DNA from: Oceanisphaera arctica
GTDB taxonomy: Bacteria > Pseudomonadota > Gammaproteobacteria > Enterobacterales > Aeromonadaceae
Assembly (NCBI RefSeq): GCF_002936955.1
Contig: NZ_MPZM01000001.1
Span: 124,001 to 188,000 of the forward strand
Length of the DNA stretch: 64,000 bases
Reading direction: 5' to 3'
The notes beneath the pieces are model-generated. The model searched no databases, was not told the origin of the DNA, and was given only the letters and a program-made list of their open reading frames with translations. Below are positions 39,088 through 49,024 of this stretch, piece by piece; position 1 is the stretch's first letter, and every line of letters starts with the position of its first letter. A program made the position numbers and the translations under genes.

Positions 39088-39638
39088 GCGTGCCCCACCT
39101 GAGACGAGAGATGACGGGCGTCGATGCCTAACCGGGCGATGGCCTGATGCCAGCGCTGGGCGAGGGGAGTATCGAAGATGAGCGCCGTGTCGGCGGGAAT
39201 GGTCAGCCAGCTGTTTTCTGTCAGCTCCTGCTCCAGCTGTCCCGGTGTCCAGCCCGCATAACCCAGGGTCACCAGGTAGTGCTCGGGCGCCTGTGCTGTG
39301 CCCAGGGTTTCCAACACGTCAGGAGAGGTGGTAATCATCAGGTTATCGGTCAGTAACTGGCTCGAACTGAATCCTTCCACCGGGCTGTGCAGTACAAAGC
39401 CCCGGTCTGCGGCCACAGGGCCACCCTGGAGCACCGGCTTGTCCAGCTCGGGCTTGTCATCGGGTGTCATCTCCAGCTGATGCAACAGCTCATGCAACGG
39501 CATATCGATAGGAATGTTGATCACCAGCCCCATGGCGCCTTCGTCGTTGTGCTCGCAAATATAGGTTACGGAGCCGGCGAAGAAGGGATCTTTGAGGCTG
39601 GGCATGGCAATAAGAAAATGATGTTGCAGTGAGTCCAT
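39084..39638 (-). CDS. yqgE: YqgE family protein (UPF0301)
   Basis: A 184-residue protein of unknown molecular function, very conserved next to ruvX. It begins [39 protein letters not shown] and contains [15 protein letters not shown] and [18 protein letters not shown]. It shares an ATGA overlap with ruvX, so the two are translationally coupled. gshB lies upstream on the same strand. Confidence 0.95.
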   Translation of the reverse strand: MDSLQHHFLIAMPSLKDPFFAGSVTYICEHNDEGAMGLVINIPIDMPLHELLHQLEMTPDDKPELDKPVLQGGPVAADRGFVLHSPVEGFSSSQLLTDNLMITTSPDVLETLGTAQAPEHYLVTLGYAGWTPGQLEQELTENSWLTIPADTALIFDTPLAQRWHQAIARLGIDARHLSSQVGHA

Positions 39639-39710
39639 GTCATCTCGTCTTGGGTCGGAAATGGCCCCGCCGGCGCAAGGCAGGCGGGGATACTAGTCAG
39701 GGCGTTACTG

Positions 39711-40658
39711 TCAGGATAGACGTTTTTCGATGGCGTCCATCAGCATGCCGGAGATGTTGACCGGAAAGGCGGCCTCGATTTCCCGCACACAGGTTGGGCT
39801 GGTCACATTCACCTCGGTCAGCTTATCACCGATAATATCCAGCCCCACGAAGATCAGTCCCTTTTCCTTGAGTATCGGGCCCAGAGCCTCGGCGATGCGG
39901 CGATCGCTGTCGCTGAGGGGGCGAGCTTCACCACGGCCACCGGCCGCCAGGTTGCCTCGGGTTTCACCGCCCTGGGGAATGCGGGCCAGGCAATAGGGCA
40001 CAGGCTCACCATCGATGACCAGCACGCGCTTGTCGCCTTCCGTGATAGCGGGAATATAAGCCTGCACCATGCAATAGCGGCTGCCGTGCTCGGTCAGGGT
40101 TTCGATGATGACGCCGAGGTTGGGATCATCCTGTTTCACCCGAAAAATCGAGGCGCCACCCATGCCGTCGAGCGGCTTGATGATGATGTCCTTGTGCTCC
40201 TGGTGAAAGGCGCGGATATCACTGCCCTTGCGGCTGACCAGGGTGGTGGGGGTAAACTCGGAGAACCAGGCGGTATAGAGCTTTTCGTTGGCGTCCCGCA
40301 GGCTCTGGGGTTTGTTGACGATCAGGGTGCCTTCGCCTTCGGCCCGCTCCAGCAGGTAAGTGGCGTAGATATATTCGGTATCGAAAGGCGGATCCTTGCG
40401 CATCAGGATCACGTCGAGCGAGCTCAATGGCAGGCGTTCGGCTTCTTCCAGGGTGAACCACTGGTTGGCGTCTTCCTTTACGGTCAGCCGGGCCATGTGG
40501 CCGAAGGCTTCCCCGTCGCGCAGGCTGAGATCGCTCATCTCCATATACCACAGCTCATAGCCGCGGTGCTGAGCTTCCAGCAGCATGGCGAAGCTGGTGT
40601 CTTTCTTGATGTTGATGGACTGGATGGGGTCCATCACTATTCCCAGTTTAATGGTCAT
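39711..40658 (-). CDS. gshB: glutathione synthetase
   Basis: GshB ligates gamma-glutamylcysteine and glycine. The 315-residue ATP-grasp protein starts [25 protein letters not shown], with [33 protein letters not shown] (ATP loop) and [19 protein letters not shown] 40658 matches the family start and overlaps the rsmE stop (ATGA). A weak GC hairpin (39665-39689) lies downstream. Confidence 0.96.
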   Translation of the reverse strand: MTIKLGIVMDPIQSINIKKDTSFAMLLEAQHRGYELWYMEMSDLSLRDGEAFGHMARLTVKEDANQWFTLEEAERLPLSSLDVILMRKDPPFDTEYIYATYLLERAEGEGTLIVNKPQSLRDANEKLYTAWFSEFTPTTLVSRKGSDIRAFHQEHKDIIIKPLDGMGGASIFRVKQDDPNLGVIIETLTEHGSRYCMVQAYIPAITEGDKRVLVIDGEPVPYCLARIPQGGETRGNLAAGGRGEARPLSDSDRRIAEALGPILKEKGLIFVGLDIIGDKLTEVNVTSPTCVREIEAAFPVNISGMLMDAIEKRLS

Positions 40659-41386
40659 GCAAGATCTCCAAATCGGCATTGCAGGGCGGTGATGGCGGTC
40701 AGGGCCGCGGTTTCGGTTCTCAGTACCCGGGGACCGAGCAGTATATCAATAAAGCCGCGCTCACGGGCCTGGATGATTTCGTCATCGGACAGGCCTCCCT
40801 CGGGCCCCACCAGCAGCCTGACGCCGGCGTTGGGTGGCGGCAAGGTGTTGACGCTGTATTCGGCTCTGGGATGCAGGTTGAGCCTGAGATCTTCGGTTTC
40901 TTCCGCCAGCCACTGTTCCAGGGCCATGGCTGGGCGAATGTCGGGCATACGATTGCGGCCACACTGTTCGCAGGCGGCGATGGCGATGCTCTGCCATTGC
41001 TGCAGCTTTTTCTCCAGTCGCTCACCGGACAGCTTGACGCCGCAGCGGCTGGAAAACAACGGGGTGATCACGTTGACACCGAGCTCGACCGACTTCTGGA
41101 TGGTGAATTCCATCTTGTCGCCGCGGCTGATCACCTGGCCCAGATGAAAGTGCAGCGGCGATTCGCAGTCGGCGGCCTCGAAGTCGCCGACGCGAACCAG
41201 AACCGATTTCTTGTCGGCTTGCAGGATCTCGGCCTGATACTCGCCTCCCTGGCCGTTGAACAGCACCAGCTGCTGGCCGGGCTGCATTCTCAGCACCCGG
41301 CCGACATGGTTGGCACCGTCGCTCGACAGCGCCAGTTCAAGTCCGCAGGACAGGGGTGCGGGCTCATGGATTCGGGGTATACGCAT
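40655..41386 (-). CDS. rsmE: 16S rRNA m3U1498 methyltransferase RsmE
   Basis: A 243-residue SPOUT methyltransferase acting on U1498 of 16S rRNA. It has the PUA-like N-terminus [14 protein letters not shown] and the knotted SAM-binding C-terminus with [14 protein letters not shown] and [16 protein letters not shown]. It overlaps gshB by 4 nt and the end of endA by 23 nt, giving a compact minus-strand operon endA-rsmE-gshB. Confidence 0.95.
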   Translation of the reverse strand: MRIPRIHEPAPLSCGLELALSSDGANHVGRVLRMQPGQQLVLFNGQGGEYQAEILQADKKSVLVRVGDFEAADCESPLHFHLGQVISRGDKMEFTIQKSVELGVNVITPLFSSRCGVKLSGERLEKKLQQWQSIAIAACEQCGRNRMPDIRPAMALEQWLAEETEDLRLNLHPRAEYSVNTLPPPNAGVRLLVGPEGGLSDDEIIQARERGFIDILLGPRVLRTETAALTAITALQCRFGDLA

Positions 41387-42068
41387 AATGTTTGCATTGT
41401 TCCTTTACAAAGGGGTTGCTGTTGCCCTGAATGGCGCTGATACGTTGATCACGCTTGCATTCCCATTGGCTTGCCGGATATTGCCGGTTCCAGGCTTCAA
41501 ACAGTTTCAGCTGCTGCGAGGCGATCTTCAGCCGGTATTGTTGCTGCATATACAGATAGGTGCGGGCGATGGCGCCCCGGCTGGCCTCGGGGGGCTGGAC
41601 TTTGCGGCCCTTGAAGTCGACCAGCACCTGACAGCGACCATACTGGTTTGGCCTACCGTTCCATTCGGAAAAGCGGTAATTGGAGCGGTCGCCGTTGACC
41701 TCGCCCACCGCCGGCACCAGGTTGTGCAAATCGCCTTCCATCTGCTTGAACTGGGCATCGCTGCGGGTACAGTTCTTGCGGCCCCCGTTCTGCCAGCACT
41801 GGCGTTGATGGCCGAATTCCCAGGCCGGGACCACGTGTTCCCACTCGATGCGGCTGGCCCGTTTCTGCTGTTTGCGCACCTGGTAGCCACAGCGTTCCAG
41901 ATCCGGTACCAGTTTCTTGCCCTGGGCACCGATGGGGCAACCGCAGTAAAAGCTCACCGGGTAATCGTTATAAATACCGGGGGCCACTTTTTTGGCCTGA
42001 CGAAAGGACAAGGCTTCGCCATAAGCCAGCCAGGAGCTGAAGCCCAAAAGTAAAATGAAATAGCGCAC
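41364..42068 (-). CDS. endA: periplasmic endonuclease I
   Basis: A secreted non-specific nuclease of 234 residues with a signal peptide ([19 protein letters not shown]). The beta-beta-alpha metal site region [14 protein letters not shown] is present. Other conserved parts are [35 protein letters not shown] and [15 protein letters not shown]. Cysteines for disulfides are present, consistent with periplasmic location. endA-rsmE-gshB order is as in E. coli. Confidence 0.94.
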   Translation of the reverse strand: MRYFILLLGFSSWLAYGEALSFRQAKKVAPGIYNDYPVSFYCGCPIGAQGKKLVPDLERCGYQVRKQQKRASRIEWEHVVPAWEFGHQRQCWQNGGRKNCTRSDAQFKQMEGDLHNLVPAVGEVNGDRSNYRFSEWNGRPNQYGRCQVLVDFKGRKVQPPEASRGAIARTYLYMQQQYRLKIASQQLKLFEAWNRQYPASQWECKRDQRISAIQGNSNPFVKEQCKHYAYTPNP

Positions 42069-42227
42069 GACTCGTTATTTTTTATGGTTTTGTAATGGCG
42101 CAGTTTACCACCCGCTGCGGGGGCGGGGAAAGGGCCCGAGGTAGGATGGGGACCTAGAAGCCGTTAGCAGAAAGCCGAGATCCGGGATGGAGATCTTCCC
42201 CATCCCAGAAGCCGTTACTTTATGCCG

Positions 42228-42698
42228 TTACACCAGGGCCAGCATGGCCTCGGCGGAAGAGACTTCGAACTTGCCCGGCGCTTCTACCTGCAGGGCGGTG
42301 ACGACGCCATTTTCTGCTACCAGCGCAAAACGCTGGGCGCGCAGGCCGCCGAAATCACCGGTGTCTTTGGCAAGGCCCAGCGCCTGGGTGAAAGAACCGT
42401 TACCGTCGGCCAGCATGGTAACGGCCCCGGCATTCTGGGCCTGCTGCCAGGCGCGCATCACGAAGGCATCGTTGACCGACAGGCAGTACAGACTCACGCC
42501 ACTGGCCCTGAACTGGTCGGCCAGCACCACAAAACCGGGCAGGTGGGCCTGGGAGCAGGTCGGGGTAAAGGCGCCGGGTACGGCGAAGATCACCACCTTC
42601 TTGCCGCCAAAGAGTGCGGCGCTGTCGGCACTGCTCTTGCCGGCGTCGGTGATAAAGGTAAAGCTCTGTTCGGGTAATTTCTCACCAATCTTGATCAT
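42228..42698 (-). CDS. peroxiredoxin (Prx5 type)
   Basis: A 156-residue thiol peroxidase. The Prx5 active-site loop VPGAFTPTCSQAHLPGF gives the peroxidatic Cys48. LFGGKKVVIFAVPG precedes it, and CLSVNDAFVMRAW and a Prx5-type C-terminus follow. It probably reduces organic hydroperoxides with glutathione or glutaredoxin. The stop/start context with sprT (4-nt overlap) suggests co-transcription. The 42069-42227 gap contains only an imperfect inverted repeat. Confidence 0.9.
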   Translation of the reverse strand: MIKIGEKLPEQSFTFITDAGKSSADSAALFGGKKVVIFAVPGAFTPTCSQAHLPGFVVLADQFRASGVSLYCLSVNDAFVMRAWQQAQNAGAVTMLADGNGSFTQALGLAKDTGDFGGLRAQRFALVAENGVVTALQVEAPGKFEVSSAEAMLALV

Positions 42699-43207
42699 GG
42701 GACTTTCCTTTTTGTATCTGCGGTGGATAACGACAACAGTTTATTACAATGCAGGCATTGATAGCGCTGTTTACCGCGTTGAATGTTGTTGTGACGGCGC
42801 AGGCTTAACCGATGCTCACGACAGTCACAGTGGTACGGATAAGTGGGCGCGACCCTGGCGGTGTTTAGCCGGTGGCGGGTGCGGGGCTCGAGCCCGAACA
42901 CCGACAGCATGATGCTCTGCCATTCCCGACCGTGCGGTTTGACCTTGCCGAAACAGGCGAACGCCACCAGATGAGCTACTTCATGAGGGATGATCTCGGC
43001 CATGAATTCGGCCTCGTTATCGGCCAGCAATACCGGGTTGAAGCGTAGCTCCCAGCGTTCGAGCCAGGCCGAGCCGGCGATGCGACCGCGCTGGTTGAAG
43101 CACACCCGGGGCGGGTCAAAGTTCCGGCCGGTGTGGCGAGCGGCCAGCACCAGGCATTCGGTGACTCTGTCGTGAACGCGCTGGTAAAGGATTTCGTCAG
43201 GTTTCAT
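42695..43207 (-). CDS. sprT: SprT family zinc metalloprotein
   Basis: A 170-residue SprT-like protein with the zinc-binding HExxH motif (IIPHEVAHLVAF) and a C-terminal zinc ribbon (YHCDCREHRLSLRRHN, YQCLHCNKLL). A related mammalian family processes DNA-protein crosslinks; the bacterial role is less clear. ATG 43207 is chosen; a GTG at 43240 in the same frame would add 11 residues, and neither has a strong ribosome site. Confidence 0.9.
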   Translation of the reverse strand: MKPDEILYQRVHDRVTECLVLAARHTGRNFDPPRVCFNQRGRIAGSAWLERWELRFNPVLLADNEAEFMAEIIPHEVAHLVAFACFGKVKPHGREWQSIMLSVFGLEPRTRHRLNTARVAPTYPYHCDCREHRLSLRRHNNIQRGKQRYQCLHCNKLLSLSTADTKRKVP

Positions 43208-43276
43208 GTTTGTAAAGCTGTCAGCCTGTCTCTTGGTCACAGGTGTTGCCGTTTGCTGTATCGTGCGTTTTCGTCA

Positions 43277-43548
43277 GGCAAAGCGCACTGCTTCTCCGGC
43301 ACGCCGTGAACCCCTCCCTGGGGGCTCCGCTGCGCCATCCATGGCGCAGAGGGCGCGGCGAAGCAGACACCCTTTGCCTTCCTTGTCAAGCAACGAGGTG
43401 CCTGTTAGCTTTTGACAGGCAACTCTCCAGTTTCACGAAGCAGCAGTGGGGATTGCCGTAGCCGACCGTCAAATGTCATGGATGACATTTGCCGAGCGTC
43501 CCAGGGAGGGGCTTGAAGCGTGTCGGCGGAGCGCAACCGCACTGCTGC
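43277..43548. repeat. twin-hairpin repeat pair with different outer arms, copy R3
   Basis: Two inverted units between sprT and metK. Unit A (43277-43378): arms GGCAAAG/CTTTGCC and GCTTC/GAAGC, hairpin CCCC-TCCC-TGGGG, hairpin CTGCGCCAT/ATGGCGCAG (43330-43349). Unit B (43440-43548): arms GCAGCAGTG/CACTGCTGC, hairpin AAATGTCAT/ATGACATTT (43471-43490). The core bases (ACGCC, GCTC, TCC loops) match the other copies, but the outer arms are unrelated in sequence and still self-complementary. No ATACCAA ends are seen. Confidence 0.75.
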
Positions 43549-43577
43549 CTCGCATGACGAACTGACATTCAGCATAT

Positions 43578-43605
43578 AAAAAGGGGAAGCCTGCGCTTCC
43601 CCTTT
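43578..43605 (-). terminator. intrinsic terminator after metK
   Basis: AAAGGGGAAGC (43580-43590) pairs with GCTTCCCCTTT (43595-43605); on the minus strand a T-run follows. It lies 6 nt after the metK stop. Confidence 0.9.
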
Positions 43606-43610
43606 ATCAC

Positions 43611-44771
43611 TTACTTCAGACCGGCGGCGTCACGCAGCAATTCGGCCTTGTCGGTCGCTTCCCAGGGGAACTCGTCCCGACCGAAGTGGCCGTAGGCGGC
43701 GGTGGACTGATAGATGGGACGGTTCAGGTCCAGCATCTGGATCAGGCCGTAAGGGCGCAGATCGAAGTGTTCGCGCACCAGGGCATCGATCAGCTCTTCT
43801 GCCACCTTGCCGGTGCCGAAGGTTTCCACGCTGATGGACGTCGGCTCGGCCACACCGATGGCGTAGGAGACCTGAATTTCACAGCGGTCGGCCAGGCCGG
43901 CGGCAACGATGTTCTTGGCCACGTAACGGGCGGCATAGGCGGCGGAGCGATCCACCTTTGACGGATCCTTGCCCGAGAAGGCACCACCACCGTGACGGGC
44001 CATGCCGCCGTAGGTGTCGACGATGATCTTGCGTCCGGTCAGACCGCAGTCACCCATGGGGCCACCGATAATGAACTGGCCGGTCGGGTTTATGTGGTAC
44101 TTGGTGTTCTTGGTCAGCCACTCGGCCGGCAGCACCGGCTTGATGATCATCTCCATCACGGCTTCGCGCAGGGTAGCCTGATCGATATCCGGGCCGTGCT
44201 GGGTAGACAGAACCACGGTGTCGATGCCTACCGGCTTGCCGTTGTCGTCGTAGACGAAGGTCACCTGAGACTTGGCGTCCGGACGCAGCCAGGGCAGCTC
44301 ACGGGCCTTGCGCACATGGGCCTGGCGCTTGACCAGACGATGAGCGTAAGTGACCGGAGCGGGCATCAGCACGTCGGTTTCGTTGGACGCATAACCGAAC
44401 ATCAGGCCTTGATCGCCGGCGCCCTGAGCGTAGGGGTCTTCATCTTTCCGATCCACGCCCATGGCGATATCCGGAGACTGTTTACCGATGGCGTTGAGCA
44501 CGGCGCAGCTTTCGCCGTCGAAGCCCATTTCGGAGCTGGTGTAGCCGATGTCACGCACGGTACGGCGTACCAGCTCTTCGATGTCAACCCAGGCGCTGGT
44601 GGAGATTTCACCGCCCACGATGACCATGCCGGTCTTGACGAAGCTTTCGCAGGCCACGCGCGCCTTGGGATCCTGCTCGATGATGGCGTCCAGCACCGCA
44701 TCGGAGATCTGATCGGCAATTTTGTCCGGATGACCTTCGGATACGGACTCGGAGGTAAACAGTCTGGCCAT
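43611..44771 (-). CDS. metK: S-adenosylmethionine synthetase
   Basis: MetK makes SAM from methionine and ATP. The 386-residue product has [24 protein letters not shown], the hexapeptide GAGDQG (in [15 protein letters not shown]), [22 protein letters not shown] and [19 protein letters not shown]. Divergent from tktA across 255 bp. No SAM riboswitch or clear MetJ box was recognised in that gap. Confidence 0.98.
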   Translation of the reverse strand: MARLFTSESVSEGHPDKIADQISDAVLDAIIEQDPKARVACESFVKTGMVIVGGEISTSAWVDIEELVRRTVRDIGYTSSEMGFDGESCAVLNAIGKQSPDIAMGVDRKDEDPYAQGAGDQGLMFGYASNETDVLMPAPVTYAHRLVKRQAHVRKARELPWLRPDAKSQVTFVYDDNGKPVGIDTVVLSTQHGPDIDQATLREAVMEMIIKPVLPAEWLTKNTKYHINPTGQFIIGGPMGDCGLTGRKIIVDTYGGMARHGGGAFSGKDPSKVDRSAAYAARYVAKNIVAAGLADRCEIQVSYAIGVAEPTSISVETFGTGKVAEELIDALVREHFDLRPYGLIQMLDLNRPIYQSTAAYGHFGRDEFPWEATDKAELLRDAAGLK

Positions 44772-45026
44772 GATACTTTCCTAACTTGAATTAATCTGGG
44801 GTGTAATGACCGGCCGAGGATGGCGGTATTAACATCTGGATGGCTATTCTAGAGAGCCGCCGCACCGATTGCCAGTAAAAAGTCGTCTGGCCGCCTCGTT
44901 TGCCCACCCCGTTTGACCTATCCGTTTGACCTGGGGAGATTAGATTTGCGCCCTCTGGCAGTCTTTGGGACAATACCGCCGTTTTCTTCACCCCTTTTTT
45001 CTAGTCAATATTCTCAGGAGATGTCG

Positions 45027-47027
45027 ATGCCTTCTCGTCAAGTGCTGGCCAATGCCGTGCGCGCACTCAGTATGGATGCGGTACAGAAAGCCAATTCCGG
45101 TCACCCCGGCGCCCCCATGGGCATGGCGGATATCGCCGAGGTGTTGTGGCGCGATTACCTCAAGCACAACCCCAGCAACCCCAACTGGGCCGACCGCGAC
45201 CGCTTTATTCTGTCCAACGGCCACGGCTCCATGCTGCTGTATTCCCTGCTGCACCTGACCGGCTACGAGCTGTCCATCGACGATCTCAAACAGTTCCGCC
45301 AGCTGCACTCCAAGACTCCGGGTCACCCCGAGTACGGTTATGCGCCGGGTATCGAAACCACCACAGGCCCCCTGGGTCAGGGCATCACCAATGCCGTGGG
45401 CATGGCCATCGCCGAAAAATCTCTGGCCGCCCAGTTCAACCGTCCCGGTCATGAAGTAGTAGACCACCATACTTACACCTTCCTGGGTGACGGCTGCCTG
45501 ATGGAAGGCATCTCCCACGAAGCCTGCTCCCTGGCCGGTACTCTGGGTCTGGGCAAGCTGATTGCCTTCTGGGATGACAACGGCATCTCCATCGACGGTC
45601 ACGTCGACGGTTGGTTCAGCGACGATACCCCCAAGCGCTTTGAAGCCTACGGCTGGCAGGTCATCGCCGACGTAGACGGCCACGACAGCGCCGCCCTGAC
45701 CGCTGCGATCGACGCCGCCCGCGCCGATACCGCTCGTCCGACCATGATCTGCTGCAAGACCGTGATCGGTTTCGGCTCGCCCAACAAGGGCGGCACCCAC
45801 GACTGTCACGGTGCCCCTCTGGGCGAGGCGGAAATCGCCGCCACCCGTGAACAGCTGGGCTGGACTCATGCTCCCTTCGAAATCCCCGACGACATCTATG
45901 CCGACTGGAATGCCAAGGAAAAGGGTACCGCCGCCGAAGCCGCCTGGAACGAGCAATTCGCCGCCTATGCCGCAGCTCATCCGGAACTGGCTGTCGAGTT
46001 CAAGCGCCGCGTTAACGGTGAGCTGCCGGCCGACTGGGCCGCCCAGAGCGCCGATTTCATCAAGACGCTGCAGGCCAACCCGGCCAAGATTGCCACCCGC
46101 AAGGCCTCTCAGAATGCGCTGGACGCCTTCGGTGCTGTGTTGCCCGAACTGCTCGGCGGCAGCGCCGATCTGGCACCCAGCAACCTGACCATCCACAAGG
46201 GCTCTCAGCCCATCAGTGCCGAAGACGCCAGCGGTAACTACCTGCACTACGGTGTACGCGAGTTTGGTATGAGCGCCATCATGAACGGTATCGCCCTGCA
46301 CGGCGGCTTTGTGCCTTACGGCGGCACCTTCCTGATGTTTGTGGAATATGCCCGTAATGCCCTGCGCATGGCGGCGCTGATGAAGCAACGCTCCATCTTC
46401 GTTTATACCCACGACTCTATCGGTCTGGGCGAAGACGGCCCGACTCACCAGCCGGTAGAACAGATTGCTTCTCTGCGTCTGACCCCGAACATGAGCACCT
46501 GGCGCCCCTGCGATCAGGTCGAGTCTGCCGTGGCCTGGAAAGCAGCTATCGAACGTCAGGACGGTCCGACCGCGCTGATTTTCTCCCGTCAGAACCTGGG
46601 TCAGATCGATCGTACCGACGCCCAGCTGGCCGACGTGGCCAAGGGTGGCTATGTGCTGAAAGACTGCGCCGGCACGCCTGAGCTCATCATCATCGCCACC
46701 GGCTCCGAAATCGAGCTGGCCGTGGCTGCCTACGAGCAGTTGAGCGGTGAAGGCAAGCAGGTACGAGTGGTGTCTCTGCCTTGTACCGATGTGTTCGATG
46801 CCCAGTCTGCCGAGTATAAAGAAAGCGTGCTGCCCGCCGCCGTGACCAAGCGTCTGGCAGTAGAAGCCGGTATTGCCGACTACTGGTACAAGTATGTGGG
46901 CTTTGGCGGCGACATCATCGGTATGCATACCTTTGGTGAGTCGGCCCCGGCCGGTGACTTGTTCAAGCTGTTCGGCTTCACCGTCGACAACGTGGTAGAA
47001 AAGGCGAACGCCCTGTTAGGCAAGTAA
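45027..47027 (+). CDS. tktA: transketolase
   Basis: A thiamine-diphosphate enzyme of the pentose-phosphate pathway. The 666-residue product begins [40 protein letters not shown]. It carries the ThDP-binding motif [18 protein letters not shown] to DDNGISIDG, plus [22 protein letters not shown] and the C-terminal [20 protein letters not shown] 45027 has GGAG 6 nt upstream; ATG 45021 two codons earlier is too close to it. metK-tktA proximity matches E. coli gene order. Confidence 0.97.
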   Translation: MPSRQVLANAVRALSMDAVQKANSGHPGAPMGMADIAEVLWRDYLKHNPSNPNWADRDRFILSNGHGSMLLYSLLHLTGYELSIDDLKQFRQLHSKTPGHPEYGYAPGIETTTGPLGQGITNAVGMAIAEKSLAAQFNRPGHEVVDHHTYTFLGDGCLMEGISHEACSLAGTLGLGKLIAFWDDNGISIDGHVDGWFSDDTPKRFEAYGWQVIADVDGHDSAALTAAIDAARADTARPTMICCKTVIGFGSPNKGGTHDCHGAPLGEAEIAATREQLGWTHAPFEIPDDIYADWNAKEKGTAAEAAWNEQFAAYAAAHPELAVEFKRRVNGELPADWAAQSADFIKTLQANPAKIATRKASQNALDAFGAVLPELLGGSADLAPSNLTIHKGSQPISAEDASGNYLHYGVREFGMSAIMNGIALHGGFVPYGGTFLMFVEYARNALRMAALMKQRSIFVYTHDSIGLGEDGPTHQPVEQIASLRLTPNMSTWRPCDQVESAVAWKAAIERQDGPTALIFSRQNLGQIDRTDAQLADVAKGGYVLKDCAGTPELIIIATGSEIELAVAAYEQLSGEGKQVRVVSLPCTDVFDAQSAEYKESVLPAAVTKRLAVEAGIADYWYKYVGFGGDIIGMHTFGESAPAGDLFKLFGFTVDNVVEKANALLGK

Positions 47028-47061
47028 GCTGGCCTAAAAGCCCGCGCGTTACTCCTTAATG

Positions 47062-47088
47062 AAAAAACCGGCTGCGGCCGGTTTTTTT
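47062..47088 (+). terminator. intrinsic terminator after tktA
   Basis: AAAAAACCGGC-TGCG-GCCGGTTTTTTT. Confidence 0.93.
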
Positions 47089-47183
47089 GTGCCTGAAAGG
47101 GAGGGGAACGGCACCGTCTTTTGTAGAGGCCGCTTCAGCCGGCCGGTTGTGCGCAGCAGAACATAAGCTCTGTTGCTCGGCTC

Positions 47184-47459
47184 AGAGGCAACCGGGTAGC
47201 CTCTTCCGACACGCTAAACCGCATCCCTGCGACGCTCAGCACATGACGTCCTGTCATGTGATGGTCGGCTGAGGCTATCCCGCTTGCCTCTTCATAGCAC
47301 CGGAGTCGCCAGTTAGCACTTTCCACTAAACAAAGGATCTCTTTCATCTCGGCGTAAACGCCGAACAAAGGGCCCGATCCGCCGACTCGCCGTAAATCCC
47401 GCCCTGGAGGCTCCGTCGCGCCATCCTTGGCGCGGAGGGGCGGCGGAGCAGATCCCTTT
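47184..47459. repeat. twin-hairpin repeat pair, copy R5 (same orientation)
   Basis: Unit A (47184-47291): arms AGAGGCAA/TTGCCTCT with inner CGGGTAGCCTC/GAGGCTATCCCG, hairpin CGCA-TCCC-TGCG (47220-47231), hairpin CACATGAC/GTCATGTG (47240-47260). Unit B (47367-47459): arms AAAGGG/CCCTTT, hairpin CGCGCCA-TCCT-TGGCGCG (47417-47434). Both units face the same way, unlike the inverted pairs elsewhere. It lies after the tktA terminator. Confidence 0.75.
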
Positions 47460-47497
47460 GTCCTCCTTGATGCTCTGGAATGGCCTGATGGCAGAGG

Positions 47498-47520
47498 CCG
47501 CCGCTTATGGCGGTTTTTTT
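47498..47520 (+). terminator. intrinsic terminator after repeat R5
   Basis: CCGCC (47498-47502) pairs with GGCGG (47509-47513), then seven Ts. No protein gene precedes it after the tktA terminator, so it would terminate readthrough or a transcript of the repeat itself. Confidence 0.7.
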
Positions 47521-47840
47521 CATGGCTTTTAATTGCACTTCACCGTCACTCCGTCCAAAATGGTCTCATTTGAAGTTCATGCGACATGTTAATGAATAAG
47601 CAGGAAGTCACGGCCTTAAACCTGATGTTTTATACCGATTATTTTTATGGCTCGGCCAAAGTACCTGCCTTGCTGCAGCCTCGTGCTTATATGTGCTCGG
47701 TAGTGTTTTAAAAGATATTAATAATCAATGGGTTGCAGCTAGTGTGTCCGTTGGTACCGAGCATTAACAAGGATCAATATGAGCATGAGCGTATATGTGC
47801 ATGCATAGTATTAAAAATGTGATGTTTTCAGGAGAGCTGT
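47521..47840. other. AT-rich gap without a clear gene
   Basis: Base composition drops sharply here compared with the core genes, and the low GC continues to about 49.0 kb. Only a 40-codon open frame with no recognisable homology is seen (starting near 47587). This looks like the left part of an acquired segment. Confidence 0.4.
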
Positions 47841-48515
47841 TTGACGCATCAAATATTTGAGTCGTTTTTAAGCGACCTAGAAACTCATAAAAATGACTCT
47901 GAAGAGTCGGAAGTCGAGCAGTATCACGTGGATTGCTGGACTACGTGCAAGGCTATAAAAACCTCATTGAAGAAGTTAGAAATAGCAGAAGAATGCATAA
48001 GGCAATCTTATCGCCTTAGTCCAAGCGAGCATGAGATAGCAGAGTATATCGAGTTTCACATTGAGAACTACTTGATTAGAAGCCGTTCGGTTTATGATCG
48101 CGCGTTGATCTTCACAAACTATTTATGTGATATTCAAATGGCTAAAGAATCCGTTAGTCATGTATCGATCACTACCAATCGAAAAGTTGAGAAGCTTGGC
48201 CTGAAGAACGCATTGAAGAAAATCAATAAAGCTTGCGAAGTATATCGGCTCGAAAGGAATGGAGTTGTCCATCATGACAGATATTCCAATCAGGAATTAG
48301 AGTGGGTAGACACAGCACGGAAGGCTAAATTCATTTTGAATGGCGAAATTGAAAGTATCGGACTATCTGATGAAGTAATAGAGCAAAACACAGTTGTTGT
48401 AATAATAAAGCATCTCGATATGTTTTCTGAAAGCACAAAAAACATTGTCGAATCGGTCAACAGCTTTTTAGATCTGGCGCTTCCTGTATATGAGGGGCAT
48501 GCCAGGAAAACATAA
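47841..48515 (+). CDS. HEPN-like hypothetical protein on an attC-type cassette
   Basis: A 224-residue soluble, helical, AT-rich-coded protein. No enzyme family is certain, but RNGVVHH fits the R-x4-6-H signature of HEPN ribonuclease-like domains, and the all-helical layout agrees (Cthe_2314-type HEPN is the closest family I can suggest). TTG 47841 is preceded by GGAG at 6 nt spacing. An attC-like recombination site begins at its stop codon, as is typical of integron cassettes. A toxin or defence role is possible but unproven; no antitoxin partner is obvious. Confidence 0.55.
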   Translation: MTHQIFESFLSDLETHKNDSEESEVEQYHVDCWTTCKAIKTSLKKLEIAEECIRQSYRLSPSEHEIAEYIEFHIENYLIRSRSVYDRALIFTNYLCDIQMAKESVSHVSITTNRKVEKLGLKNALKKINKACEVYRLERNGVVHHDRYSNQELEWVDTARKAKFILNGEIESIGLSDEVIEQNTVVVIIKHLDMFSESTKNIVESVNSFLDLALPVYEGHARKT

Positions 48516-48615
48516 CAAATGGCTGCGCCGGACAAATTTCGCTGCCACCTTATTGTGCAAAGAACCGCACAAAAGCCGCCACCAAAAATTTGCTCGGTGA
48601 GCCGGGCGTTAGTCA
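48510..48615 (+). repeat. attC-like (integron cassette) recombination site
   Basis: An imperfect inverted repeat of about 105 bp overlapping the HEPN-like stop codon. The left side ATAACAAATGGCTGCGCCGG then ACAAATTT faces the right side AAATTTGCTCGGTGAGCCGG then GCGTTAG. The pairs AAC/GTT, GGCT/AGCC, CCG/CGG and CAAATTT/AAATTTG are interrupted by unpaired bases, as in attC. An inner TTGTGC/GCACAA hairpin forms the variable tip. The right end GTTAG resembles the GTTRRRY crossover core. No integrase gene is in the window. Confidence 0.6.
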
Positions 48616-48690
48616 ATCGAGTTACCCACGAACAGTAGACACTTTAATTTTGTGGCAATACAGTTCGGATTATTTTAACAGGCTTTAATA

Positions 48691-48888
48691 ATGGCGTACG
48701 TTTTAGCAACAACAGAACAAGTTGTCAGGTGGTACTCATTTGATATGAGTGAGGAAGTAAATGAGTCAAACTACAAAATTATTGATCAATTGGATCTTAG
48801 GGAAGTGCCAATGGCTGGAGATAAAGCCACAGCTAAAAGCTGGGCTAAATCAATGAGGCTAAAGACTTGGCGTTATGTAAGAATTTAA
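48691..48888 (+). CDS. small hypothetical protein
   Basis: A 65-residue protein with no recognised family: MAYVLATTEQVVRWYSFDMS at the start and a basic end (KSWAKSMRLKTWRYVRI). It is AT-rich like the preceding gene and lies just beyond the attC-like site, so it may be the next cassette. No second attC was found after it. Ribosome site weak. Could be spurious. Confidence 0.4.
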   Translation: MAYVLATTEQVVRWYSFDMSEEVNESNYKIIDQLDLREVPMAGDKATAKSWAKSMRLKTWRYVRI

Positions 48889-48943
48889 TGGCCAAAGCTA
48901 ATAAGCTATAGCAGTATATACTTATGCTTCCCTGTTTTAGTAA

Positions 48944-48971
48944 ACACCTCGATCTAACAAAATCGAGGTGT
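48944..48971 (-). terminator. hairpin downstream of the membrane FKBP gene
   Basis: ACACCTCGAT (48944-48953) pairs with ATCGAGGTGT (48962-48971), 10 bp perfect. Read on the minus strand TTTACTAAAAC follows. It lies 53 nt after the FKBP stop codon. Confidence 0.5.
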
Positions 48972-49024
48972 AATACGCACTTTATCATTGTGTCAGTAGC
49001 ACGCAGAAGAGGGCGCGATTGAAG

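Noticed and set aside
44772-45026. SAM riboswitch upstream of metK
   Set aside because: No SAM-I, SAM-II or SAM-IV-like core or adjacent terminator was recognised in the metK-tktA gap.
44988-46928. 646-codon open frame antisense to tktA
   Set aside because: Same reason: a shadow of transketolase, with no start signal or domain.
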